From assembly GCF_022539505.1 (NCBI RefSeq), contig NC_061508.1, positions 62,505,754 to 62,569,753 of the forward strand: a stretch of 64,000 bases of DNA. Direction: 5' to 3'. Below the pieces are notes generated by a model. That model searched no databases and was not told the DNA's origin. It was given only the letters and a program-made list of their open reading frames with translations. Position numbers and translations under genes: made by a program. Each line of letters opens with the position of its first letter. The first letter of the stretch is position 1. This DNA is from Lolium rigidum. Its lineage: Eukaryota > Streptophyta > Magnoliopsida > Poales > Poaceae. Of the stretch, positions 46,321-56,682 are shown piece by piece.

Positions 46321-46473
46321 GGCGGACTTGGGCGTCGTTCGCATCCTCCGGCTGGCCGACTCGGGCGCCGTTCGCAGCCTCCCGCCGGCGGATTCCCGTG
46401 CCCCTCGCAGCTTTCCCCCAGCAGAATCCAGTGCCCCTCGCAGCTTTCCCCCAGCAGAATCCAGCGACCCTCG
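46321..46473. repeat. Minisatellite, 33 bp unit, about 4.6 copies
   Basis: Units at 46321-46353, 46354-46386, 46387-46419, 46420-46452 and a partial 46453-46473. Units 4 and 5 are nearly identical (AGCAGAATCCAG). Units 1-2 and 3-4 form two sequence types. The period is a multiple of three, so the minus frame 46203-46541 shows an 11-residue repeat (ILLGESCEG-containing). No other coding support. Confidence 0.88.
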
Positions 46474-47098
46474 AATCCGAGTACATTATTTAACATATAT
46501 GATAAACAAAGGGGCAACATGGATATATGTAGAATAAGCATGAAAATATGAGTGCATATTGCTTGTACAATTGATGAGTGGTGGTTCGACAGAACAATAC
46601 AGGCTTGTTTGCAGTTCAGCAGTTCATTACATAGCTAGAACACATATGATAACATGGACTACTACGGTAGTCTTCAATAGCAGATCCTGGCCTGTTATTA
46701 CCCAGATTGTAGGGTATATAGTTCCTAGCATGTTAATTACAACATATGTGTCCATTGCACCGCACCACCGTCAATCCACAGCGTCTCTGTCCTCGCTGAA
46801 TGCCACACCATTGATAGAGATTAAATGATCAGAGAAAGAGAACTCAGCATGAGGACTCAAAAGTGTACCCAAAAAGATGTCTACTCAAGTGAGTCTCAAC
46901 CCTCAAACAGTCACCAAAGGCAAGTTAAACAGAAATAAGCGTATTCATCTACTTTATAAATGCATGCCAGCCTGATTTCAAAACTCGAAAGTCGAGCAGC
47001 ACTAAATTTTTTGGATAGCAACAGAGAAGCAATTAACTCAAAGAAAATCTTAGGAGTACCATGAGAACCTATGAAGTAAGGAAGAAACTTTTGTTGTA

Positions 47099-47171
47099 CT
47101 ACCTCCGTTCTTTCATAATCGACGCCCCGACATGCATGCATGGTGTACTTGGTAAGCTTGACTTCAGGGAG
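47099..47171. mobile_element. Stowaway-like MITE, 73 bp, degenerate
   Basis: CTACCTCCGTTC at the left, CAGGGAG at the right, flanked by TA on both sides. End match is imperfect. Confidence 0.45.
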
Positions 47172-47728
47172 TAAGTGTTAAGGAGTATTAGTATTGGTAT
47201 AATTTGAATAGGCTGCTCTGTAATCGTAATTATCCTTTTCCACATAAAATCTTCTTTGCTGTTGGCAGTGAAACACAAAAGACTTAACATTTGCAAGGAA
47301 ATAGAGACCACAGAATAAATAAGGAGCTGGAGAGTTGCATAATTTTTATTGAGTAATTTTGGTAATACAGAGCACAAAAGACAAAATATATATAATGAAC
47401 AACAGGTAAAAGCTAGATCTTGAGAGAAATCACATGACAATGTGGTGTGCTTAAGTGAGATAATTGATGCAATAAATGCCATGAAAATTGTCTAGACCAA
47501 TGGAAGACAATGATATAGCAAGAAACTACAGAAGAGCATGGAACCCAACCCAAATGTGTAATCGAATATCGCACACGCACACTCACGCAAGCGCGCATAT
47601 TCCCATTGGTACCATAAACATAAGAACTATGTGTATACCAGTTGAAATTATAAGGCATACATATAACAGTTCACCACGGTGGTATAGAGTTAACCATATT
47701 AAGCTTTGATTTCCAAAATAAAGTGCTA

Positions 47729-47810
47729 CTCCCTCCGGTATCTTTTAATTGACTTGGATTTAGTACAACTTTATGCTAAATCTGAGTCAATTAAATAGGA
47801 CCAAAGGGAG
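47729..47810. mobile_element. Stowaway MITE, 82 bp, TSD TA
   Basis: CTCCCTCCGGT at the left and ACCAAAGGGAG at the right, TA on both sides (47727-47728 and 47811-47812), and near-complete foldback symmetry around TTTAGTACAACTTTATGCTAAA. Classic Tc1/Mariner-derived MITE. Confidence 0.92.
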
Positions 47811-49739
47811 TACAAGTCACAACCTCGGATCTCTCTATAACCAGTGGATGCATAGCATTGCTCTGCCATGAGATGTCAATGGTGCCAATGCCCCTTAAAC
47901 CTGAATGTGTCATATTTTTAGAATTAGTATTGATGAATAAACATATACGGAGTATAATCTAATCTGCATATAATCCCAGGTGCATAAGAAAAAGTATATC
48001 ATGAATCCATTCTCTCCAGTTGGGCTAGACTAAGGAGACGGTTTCACGAACTAAAATGTCTGTCTGATTGGCACATCTGACAGACTATCAGCATGACAAT
48101 ATAAGCTTCCGGTGCTGGTTAATACTTCAGTCATTTGCTTGCATATAAACAAAGAGAATTTGTAACAAAAAAAATCACATATGAAGTCTGAATGGAAGAG
48201 AAAGCTTTAAGCTTGAATGGGTGTTGTGCAGACACACCATGATTCAACTCTTCGTGTCTTCTGCAAAGCTTGTTTATCGTTTCGGATAGTGCGAATACAA
48301 CACAAGAAATAACAATCGGGTGACCTTTGAACTCTATATGACCAAGAAAGAGAGAAAATTTATCACCCACAATCTGTTGAACTAACATTATTTTATCTAG
48401 CTAATGGAACAGCAAACTTTAAACTTCATGTGACTTAAGGAGATGAGTTATAATTGTACAGCCTCCATTTAACCCAGAAAAAGGATAAGGACAGAGTTTC
48501 CACATGTAGAATTATCTGGTGTCATGCTATTCTAGACAGTAAAAAAACATCGGACTTCGAAGGAAACTTACCAAATCCACTTATAGATGTGTACTTGTAC
48601 AACCAAATGGGCTAGCTTCTCGGATCTCGCTTCTTGAAGCTAGACTTTTCGGCACTGGTCCACGCTAGAGTTTAGGGAATCCAGAAGTTGGAGAACTTCT
48701 GAGCAACCTTAAAGCAGTTCAAATATTTGCTACAAGGAAGAAAATTTTAAGGCTCAACTAAGCATGATGTTACTTGATTGATGTATTTCTGTAGAAGATG
48801 CCTAGCTCAAGTTTGCATCAAAGAATACTGAAAATTGCATAAATGAAGGAATAGATTTTGAAAGACACTACCTATTGCTAATAATATGATAAGACACTAC
48901 ATGGTCATCATATTAGCATTAATGATGGGAGGTTTTCCTAATTGGAGTAAATCTTTTTAGCATAAACTGAATCACGGTAACAATGCATCTCTCCAATGAG
49001 ATATCCAGATCAGAAATTCTGTGCTTATAACTAAACATGGCACACGGGATAAGTCAGATGGATTTTGTTTTACCTCTACCAGGGCACACCTCTGTGATTG
49101 GGCTGAGTTCCATTTTTCAAAATAGCACCAACAGTTCCCAACCTAAAACTTGTCAGGATATGGAAACAGAAAAGACAACCTGCTAGTACTTTGTACAGAT
49201 GTGACCCTCCAGAACAAACCTACCATTGAGCCAGCAATTCAGTTGTAGTATCTCCAATAAAAGGACAGTATTCGCTAAGAAACATGCAACACTGCAACAT
49301 GAGCAAAGTAAAGAGACAACTATTGTTTATTGTTTCCCCGGCTGTAAACAATGGAGGTTGCATCAAAATAGAGAACCAAAAATCCTTTAAACAGAGAACC
49401 AAACATACAAACACAACTCTTCGAAAAGATGCCAGAAAATATACATGGAGATAAAGAACCAATAATATGCTATCTTCTATTTTAGAATAGGTATATTGTA
49501 GAATCTCCTCTCCTGGTCATTCAATTTCTATCTCCATCTCCTTTGTATTCTCTCAGAAAGATCTCTCTAGATCGTCCAGTGATGATCTTTTGTTTCCAGA
49601 CTGAAACACACATATCGGATTACTACCACAAAAGACTAAGGTCCAGCAATGCACAAAATATATCTTGTCATGTTCTACAGTAGCTTAACAGATATGGGGC
49701 TATCATCTTAGTTTAGGGATAATATATAGAGCCACAAAA

Positions 49740-50790
49740 TTTTAGAGAAAAGTAACAATGAACTTATCATAGTTCTGTTTCACCCAGTTCATACCATAGA
49801 TTTCATGTCCATCAGATGAAGATACGTAGACCAGACCACCTTCCAGAAAATATATGCCAATGCATTCTTTCCATCCATATTTTTCTTCCCTTCCCAAAAC
49901 CTGCAATTGAGAGTAGGTATTGTTCAGAAGTAACAATACGACTGGGTGATATTAGTAGCAGTCATTGTAATGTACAAGAGAGGAACACTAATAATTGCAT
50001 GAACTTCAATTCGTATGCACATAGGTGCTCTATTGGTGCAAATTGAGAGCATACAGATCTACTACATCAACACCATGTCAGCCTACAACGCCACCATATC
50101 TACCCTATCACTCCAGAATACTAAAAATACTAATTGAATACGAATGACTGTGCATAGGAATAATGCATTAATTGAGGGATGAGACGATGAACAATTGTAC
50201 CTTAGTACGATGACACACCAATCCCAGGTGGAGGCAGCAAGCTGGACCTCAACGATGTTGCAGCGTTAAGGATGATCCGCGATGTCGCACAGGTGTCTGT
50301 CTCAATGATTTTATGTGGATCCGGAGGTCCTCGATGCCACTGTGGCCAGATCCCCTGGGGTGTGAGTGGAACAACAGTGAGCGCACCATCAGGCGGTGGT
50401 GGTTGATTTCCCCGGTATCCATCATGGCCAACCTAGCTACGAAAACTGCTCGAGGACGCCAATGTCGTAGTCCAGGCAACTACGGTGGACGGCGAGGCCC
50501 TCACGAAGCAGCCGCAGTGGTAGCAGCAGTACGACACCGGAGACGAAGCCATCCGAGGGAAATCAACAACATGCCCAGACGGACCGAATCGGAAACACGC
50601 AGCCGACCTCGAATCGAGAGATGCTAAAATCTCCAAATCGGATTTGGAGTAGGGATTTGGGCAAGGTAAGAAAACCGGGAGAGGAGAATTGCGTGGTGAG
50701 AAAACTGTCGCGGGGTGGTGGAGGCAGAACCGCGAGTTATGGATCGATCTGCAACTCCTCCCTTCCTCCCCTTCTGCTCTCATCCGGTGC
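49740..50790 (-). pseudogene. Possible degraded gene, 5' part, minus strand
   Basis: A GC-rich start (50430-50790) gives a 116-codon frame ending in TAG. The same frame continues past that stop as GYRGNQPPPPDGALTVVPL and PPDPHKIIETD to about 50190. A GTACAATTG donor-like site follows at about 50200. An exon-like block at 49755-49905 (GREEKYGWKECIGIYFLEGG, then YVSSSDGHEIYG) is preceded by a CAATTGCAG acceptor. I do not recognise the protein. It may be a captured or decayed host gene, or chance. Confidence 0.3.
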
Positions 50791-51540
50791 TATTGCTCCG
50801 GCGGCTCGAGACGTGGGGGAGGCCGACCTCGCTGGACCGCGTCCGTGCGAGTGCAGCGGCTCCTGATGCGGTCGTGGGCGTGCACCAGAGAGATAGGAGA
50901 GGGAGGAGGGAGGCTGCAGTGCCGCCCATCGAGCTCATCGGCCCGGCCAGGGCATGGGCCAAGGGAGCGCGATCCGGCCGCCCGGGTATGGCGGAGATGA
51001 CCAATGGGCCATGGCTCTAACAGGGGAGAGCTGGCAGGGATAGACCATGGGAGAGATTGGAGCGGGAGGAGAGAGGCCAATGGAGCAGGAATGAGAGAGT
51101 GAAGCGAGGCGGAGGTCAGTGGAGAACCGGAAAAGAGGACCGAGCCACCGACTGAGAAGAAGATGATTCGGGAGAGAAGTGCAGAAAGGCACACGCGACA
51201 ATCGACCCATACACGCGGCCAATAACCCACGAGTTTGCTCTTGTCTTTCTTTCGTGCTGGCCAGCTATGGCCCGTGGTCAAAGCGGCGCTCGGTGTCCCA
51301 ACCATGGCAGCCCTACATCCACGCGATTGGATCACCAAACAAACTGATCATGGAAGAGAAGTGCACACGCGTCGGGAGTAGGACTAATTCTGAACTACCA
51401 CCAATTACGCTACGCAGCACAAAAACCCTACACAAGAAAAAAGTAGCAGAAAGCAAACCACCAAAATACAGACGTGTCAACACCAGGTTAATTCACAGCA
51501 GGCCTCAAAATTGTAAGAAAAAAGATGTTTGTTAAGCTTT
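50791..51540. other. GC-rich flank, possible promoter side of the minus-strand remnant
   Basis: High G+C to about 51340, then AT-rich. Overlapping frames on both strands are uninformative and no domain was recognised. Confidence 0.3.
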
Positions 51541-51580
51541 AATATAGTAGTATTAGTAATCTCGCAACTAGAAATAATTA

Positions 51581-52112
51581 GGGAGCTCCTAGATATCAGG
51601 CGACTGATTTTTATTAAGTCAAAGTTGATTTCTTAGCTATTCAATTTGCATATGTAACTAAGAAAATACAAGTTGCAACCCATACGCAACTGAGAAAATA
51701 TGAAAAATATTAGTTACAATTTATGCACAACTGAAAAATATTAGTTACAACTTACACGCAACCGAGAAAATATCAGTTGCAACTAGTACGCAAGTGAGAA
51801 AATACCAATTGCAGCCCATGCACAACCGGAAAAAAAATACAAGTTGCAATATATGCGCAACTAGGAAAATATCAGTTGCAACCCATACGCAACTGGTAAA
51901 ATATCAGTTGCAACCTATATGCAACTAAAAAATTATTAGTTGCAACCCGTGTGTAATTGAGAAAATATGAGTTGCAACTCGTGCGCAACTAAGAAATACC
52001 AGTTGAAATCCACTTGCACTTCCTATATCAGCACGGATCACGAGACAAATCAGATGGCTAAAAATCGACTTACTCTTAATAAAAATCAGGCGTCTGATTT
52101 CTAGCAAAACCA
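51581..52112. mobile_element. MITE-like element with ~48 bp inverted ends, TSD AAATAATTA
   Basis: CTAGATATCAGGCGACTGAT and the TTTTTATTAAGTC that follows at the left mirror GCTAAAAATCGACTTACTC to TTTCTAG at the right. AAATAATTA flanks it (51572-51580 and 52113-52121; 8 or 9 bp). The paralogous empty site in the composite repeat near 53670 carries the target once. The core is an array of 32 bp repeats. TSD size points to hAT or Mutator. Confidence 0.82.
51661..52018. repeat. Tandem array, ~32 bp unit, about 11 copies
   Basis: Units of AGAAAATATCAGTTGCAAC followed by CCATACGCAACTG, with variants. Each unit has an internal GTTGCA/TGCAAC dyad. Confidence 0.9.
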
Positions 52113-52689
52113 AAATAATTAATACTAAAATTAGTAACAACTGAATCTCGCGGCTAGGGCAAACCGTATGCAGTCATGCAACACATTAAAAAAGTCAATG
52201 TGAGAGAGATAGTATAAAACAATGACACCACTAGGCTACTACAGTAGTTTTAATATCGTTGTGCCAGCTGACACAACAAAACATATTGGCTTTGGCGGCA
52301 AGACCGGGGAATCTATTAGCTATCACGTGCCTGCAAGGGGTTCATGAGTCTACGTATGTGTGTTCGCTAGAACCAGACCAACTATCATGGCCTTGATCCT
52401 AAAATATGCGGCTCCGCTGGGTGACACAATTTAACGAAAAGGGCTGGACAAAAAACACTCCCTTGCGGCATGAAACAATTCGCGCAAACTGTATCTCACC
52501 TTCTATCGGGGACACTTCAACTGACCTTATCTCACGGATTAATTTTGACTTTATCTTCTTTGGCTCAAGGGTTCTTTCAGCCACACAATTCTCTCTCCCA
52601 AACCACACTTCAATTGTGCATGTATTGTAGAGCGGGTCCTTTAGCTTTACAATATGCAAGTGATACAAAAACTGATGAGAAGTAGTCAT

Positions 52690-53480
52690 GGTAGTTTGAT
52701 AGGAGTACTGAAACACTGACTCCATGGGTAGGATACAAACCTTCATCATTTCCTTCCGCAACGCCTTTGAGATAGTACAACGCACTAGGCCATGGGTGTT
52801 TTGATAGTGTCTGTAGCACAACAATTGGAGGCAAAAACATCCTCCTTTTCAATGTAGGTGAAGACCTCTTTAACTTCCTTAGAGAAATCTTTCCCAAGAT
52901 CTCCAACTTCAACAGATCACCCTCGTTGTCACAGATGGTGTAGACCAGATCAATCACTGGAATACGATGATGTAGACATCTACATAGAACTTGTGTGTAT
53001 ATTGATGCTTTCCAAAGCGAACACACACAACTTTTGTGGCTCCTTTGCTTGACAAACCAGTCTCCAAATATTCCTAGCTCCTTCATGTTTCGAGCTCGAC
53101 TGTCCCTGGTTCCAAGCGTCAAGCATAGGTTGTAGACCAGGTTAGTAAGGCGACTGAAATGAAAACTGGTCTCTGGGACTCAAGCAACAAATTCATCGCA
53201 TTGTCTTGCAGGAATTTTGATTGCCAGAATTGCATATGCATCACAAGGTGGGCAACATGCACATACAACGCCTTCATCCCACATCCTCGACACAAGATTT
53301 ATGAGCTCAAAAACCTGTTGTCATCTAGAATTACAAAGGCGGAACGAAACCTTAGGTGCATCTGCACAAGAAAGCCATTTATCTCTGAAACCTCAGTCAG
53401 ATCATCCATAGTATATAGCTCAATTACGTCCGTTTTATTCATAGAAATCCTCCTTCAATACTCATATGATAATTATAATG
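52690..53480 (-). pseudogene. LINE ORF2 fragment in copy A (zf-RVT)
   Basis: Minus frames give MWDEGVVCACCPPCDAYAIL, then AIKIPARQCNEFVAW, VCVRFGKH / CVCSLWKAS blocks, DLVYTICDNE and LVRCTISKALRKEMMKV. The order is that of the pre-zf-RVT linker and zinc-binding domain of plant L1-type LINEs. Frameshifts and stops throughout. Confidence 0.68.
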
Positions 53481-53790
53481 CAACAAAGTCTGTGGTTTCC
53501 TCATATTGATGAGAACTTGTTATTGCTCTTTCTATGCTTTGTTCCCGCTTTGATCATATGTTTTGGCTATTATGAAAATTTTCCGAATGATATAAACTTG
53601 ATATGCTTTTATCACATGTCAATTATCCTTATCTAAACCTGCAATTCGTAATATTTCAACTAGGAATAATTAATACTACAATTAGTTACAACTGAATCTC
53701 GTGGCTAGGGAAAATCGTATGCAGTCATGCAAACACGTTACAAAATTTAATGTGAGAGAGCTAGTATAAAACAATGACATCACTAGGCTA

Positions 53791-55844
53791 TCTATAATAC
53801 CTAAATAGGAGCAACACACTAAGTGATTTCTCTTAACATGCAAGCCATTCACATCATCAAACTTGCCACCTCAGTAAATTACTTTAATTTCAGTTTTAAT
53901 AATTATAAAATGTAAGACTGCTCATAGTGGGAGTAACTTAGCTAGTAACATCACACAACCCAAGGCATTTTGGTGACATGGCATGACAATGAATGAAGAA
54001 AGAGATTGAGGTGGTAACTAGCTATGTTACGATAATATCACACACCCCAAGACAAGTTGAGTCTACATCATAGTAAATGACACTATGCATGACACCACAT
54101 ATAAGTTACTACCCACTATGAAGGTACTAGTAACTTAGACTAGTAACATATATCATGTTACTAGTCTAAGTTACTCTCCACTATGACTATCCTAAGTAGA
54201 CAAGATTTCGTCTCAACATTATCCACCCAACATGTCCGTTGTTTCGTGTTCTCCTGCACTCTGCATGCTAGCACTACACCATCATCTTAATGCCTCTTTT
54301 ATTGCATCAATAATTTACTCATTCCCACCTTGGCATACGAACAGGTACATGACGCAATGCCTTCCATCCATTCAACGTTCCTTCTATATATCCATTCATG
54401 TTCCATGACTTTTTATCTCTTATGATCCCCTCCATTCGTGTTTTGAGCAGTTGTGCGGCTTCACTCTTCAGCTTCACCTCACATGAAGGATTGAAGGTCA
54501 CAGGGCTTAGAATCCATACAAAAAAATTGTTGTTGTAAGACGCATCAGACAATGAACGTTAAGAAGATGAGATTTGGCAGCCGCTGGCAGCCTGGTAGTA
54601 AGACAAAGTAAGTAGCTCCCTCCGTCTTCTTACTCGGGCTATATATGCCCGTTGTGAATATGACCCAAAGTGTCCGTGCTTGAAGAATAGGCTTCTATTG
54701 CAGTCTTCTCCAATATATGTTGTTGAAGCCTTTGGTAATTTTAATATTCCTACTGTATCTTGATGAGTATACCTCCTAATCAGGTAACAACAATTCTCCT
54801 TCTATTGATTTCCACTGTGCACTTAATTGCGGATAGATGATTCGATTTTTTTGTCAACTATGTAATTCCTTCTCCCCGGTTTCTATTCTTTCATGTTTGA
54901 TGACTAAATCCCAGTGGCACTTCTCAATACCTGAAGTTTTCCGGAGACAACCTGTAAGGCTGAATGGTTAATTACTGTGTGGAATGTTATAATACAAAGT
55001 GGGGATCACTTCATGTTTGTCTATGTCGCTACAAATTTTCATGCTTTCTTCCAATGATAATATCCAAGCTGAAACAAGATGCGCTTACCTTTCTCTTTGA
55101 TACTACTCCTAAGCTAGACATGAAATTCGCAAAATTAAAAAAGTGTGTTCATGTGATATGTACTGCTACTTAACTTCTGCTTCCACATTAGCATCACAAA
55201 GACATATTAGTTGAAATTCGAGCGATATGTTACTAACCAGATTCAGAAGCTCATACTTTGCATTTGATACTTTGCTCTTTATGTAAAATGTGCGACTATT
55301 TTATTTTCCACGAATTGCTGACGACCGTGTGTTATTTATCTGTAGATGGCGGTCAAGTACATTCCTAGGAACGACTGGACCATTCTTCTTAAAGCAGTTG
55401 GAGTAAAGAGGATGTAATTGTCTTCATGCCAGGTTGTTAGGTGGTAAAATGATTTAGTCATCCTTACTCCCTCCACTTCTTATTTCTAAAATAGTTATAT
55501 TTATTTTTCAGGTGAAGGCGTGCGATGCTAATGTAGTCCAACAAAATGAAGGCGTGGCCTACCTGGCTTTGGACATGCATTTCTCAAGAAATTTTCTTTC
55601 TACATGTGTGTGTAGTGTAACTTTTCAGCGTACCCATAAATGTGCTCCCGATATATATTTTAACGACATATTAATTAAGTTGAAGAGTTGGTCGATTCAT
55701 GCAAGTACCATGTTTTTTTCGGTTTTATTCCTTAAATAAGTCAAAATTACATTTCAATTTTCTATACTCCATAAAAATCACATATCTTAATTTTCTTCTA
55801 CGGCGAGCTAATGATTCTGCCGCAACGCGCGGGGTATCATCTAG
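53791..55844 (+). mobile_element. Non-autonomous Helitron, 2.05 kb
   Basis: Begins TCTATAATACC and ends with a CCGC-AACGC-GCGG hairpin (about 55820-55832), then GGTATCATCTAG. Inserted between A and T, with no target duplication. The paralogous copy A (near 52235) shows the unoccupied site GGCTACTACAG matching GGCTA/TTACAA here. No Rep/helicase gene inside. It carries a MITE and Stowaway-like ends at about 54616 and 55468. Confidence 0.85.
53922..54187. mobile_element. MITE with ~28 bp inverted ends, inside the Helitron
   Basis: TCATAGTGGGAGTAACTTAG then CTAGTAACAT at the left mirrors ATGTTACTAG then CTAAGTTACTCTCCACTATGA at the right. A second internal foldback occurs around 54126-54170. TSD not clear. 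Confidence 0.7.
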
Positions 55845-56230
55845 TTACAATAGTTTTAATATCATGGTGCCAGCTGCCACAACAATACATATTGGCTTTA
55901 GCAGCAAGACCTGGGAATCTATTAGATGTCACGTGTATGAAAGGGGTACATGAGTGTGCGTATGTGTGTTCGTTAGAACTATACCAACTATCATGACCTA
56001 GATCCTAAAATATGCGCCGCCGCTTGGTGACACAATTCAACGAAAAGCACAGCACAAGAAACACTCCCATGACGCATAATTCACGCAAACTGCATCGCAC
56101 CTTCTATCGGCGACACTTCAGTTGGACCTTATCTCATGGATTTATTTTGACTTTATGTTCTTGGACTTATGGGTTCTCTCAGCCACAAAATTCTCTCTCC
56201 CAAACCACACATGGCAGGAGCACCGCATTG

Positions 56231-56682
56231 GGGGCTTAGCTCCGCACCGGGCAGGGAGGAGGCACATCGAGGGGGTCTCTGTTATGCCGCCGCCATTGAG
56301 CTTGAGGACGAGGCGCGTCGCGGTCAGGGATCCATCAAACAACCTCCGCTAAGTGTGAGTAGGTGGTGTGTCACGGCGAAGGCTTCGCCATCGCCGATGA
56401 GCGTGAGGAAGTGCCGCGAGAGTGATGCAAGGAGGGCTCTGGCAAGCCGTCGTCGAGGAGCGTGAGCCACGGCACCGTTGAGGAGAGCAAGGAGGTGGAG
56501 AACAAGAACGCAACGGCGAGCACAACACCTGACGAGCACGATGGAGAGGCCGCTGCCCGATGCTAAGCACCTAGAAGGGAGACTGATAACACCGGTGTGA
56601 GCATGAGAAGGAGTTGAGACGAGCATGTAGAGGCGAACAGGCTGGTGACTGATGACGGTTACTAGCAACGCCAAAAAGATAT
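56231..56682. other. GC-rich stretch, unassigned
   Basis: Reads on minus as Arg/Ser/Leu-rich frames (56324-56899) without a known domain. It may be captured gene DNA or repeat flank. Confidence 0.35.

Larger units (their letters stand above)
46500..49739. other. Intergenic DNA with small MITEs only
   Basis: AT-rich. Two Stowaway-type MITEs are listed separately. Short frames (for example 47099-47482 and 48131-48388 on -) show no recognisable domain. Confidence 0.4.
51540..53530. repeat. Composite repeat, copy A
   Basis: Shares CAACTGAATCTCGCGG, CAGCTG-CACAACAA, CGTATGTGTGTTCG and ACACTTCA words with copies B and C, and its LINE part with copy C. Copy A is interrupted by the element at 51581. 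Confidence 0.8.
53620..56230. repeat. Composite repeat, copy B, split by a Helitron
   Basis: 53620-53790 and 55845-56230 match consecutive parts of copy A (52120-52610). The LINE part is missing after 56230. Confidence 0.82.

Noticed and set aside
51661..52018. CRISPR-like array of evenly spaced repeats
   Set aside because: Plant nuclear context, no unique spacers, and the 32 bp units are themselves the repeat within a transposon.
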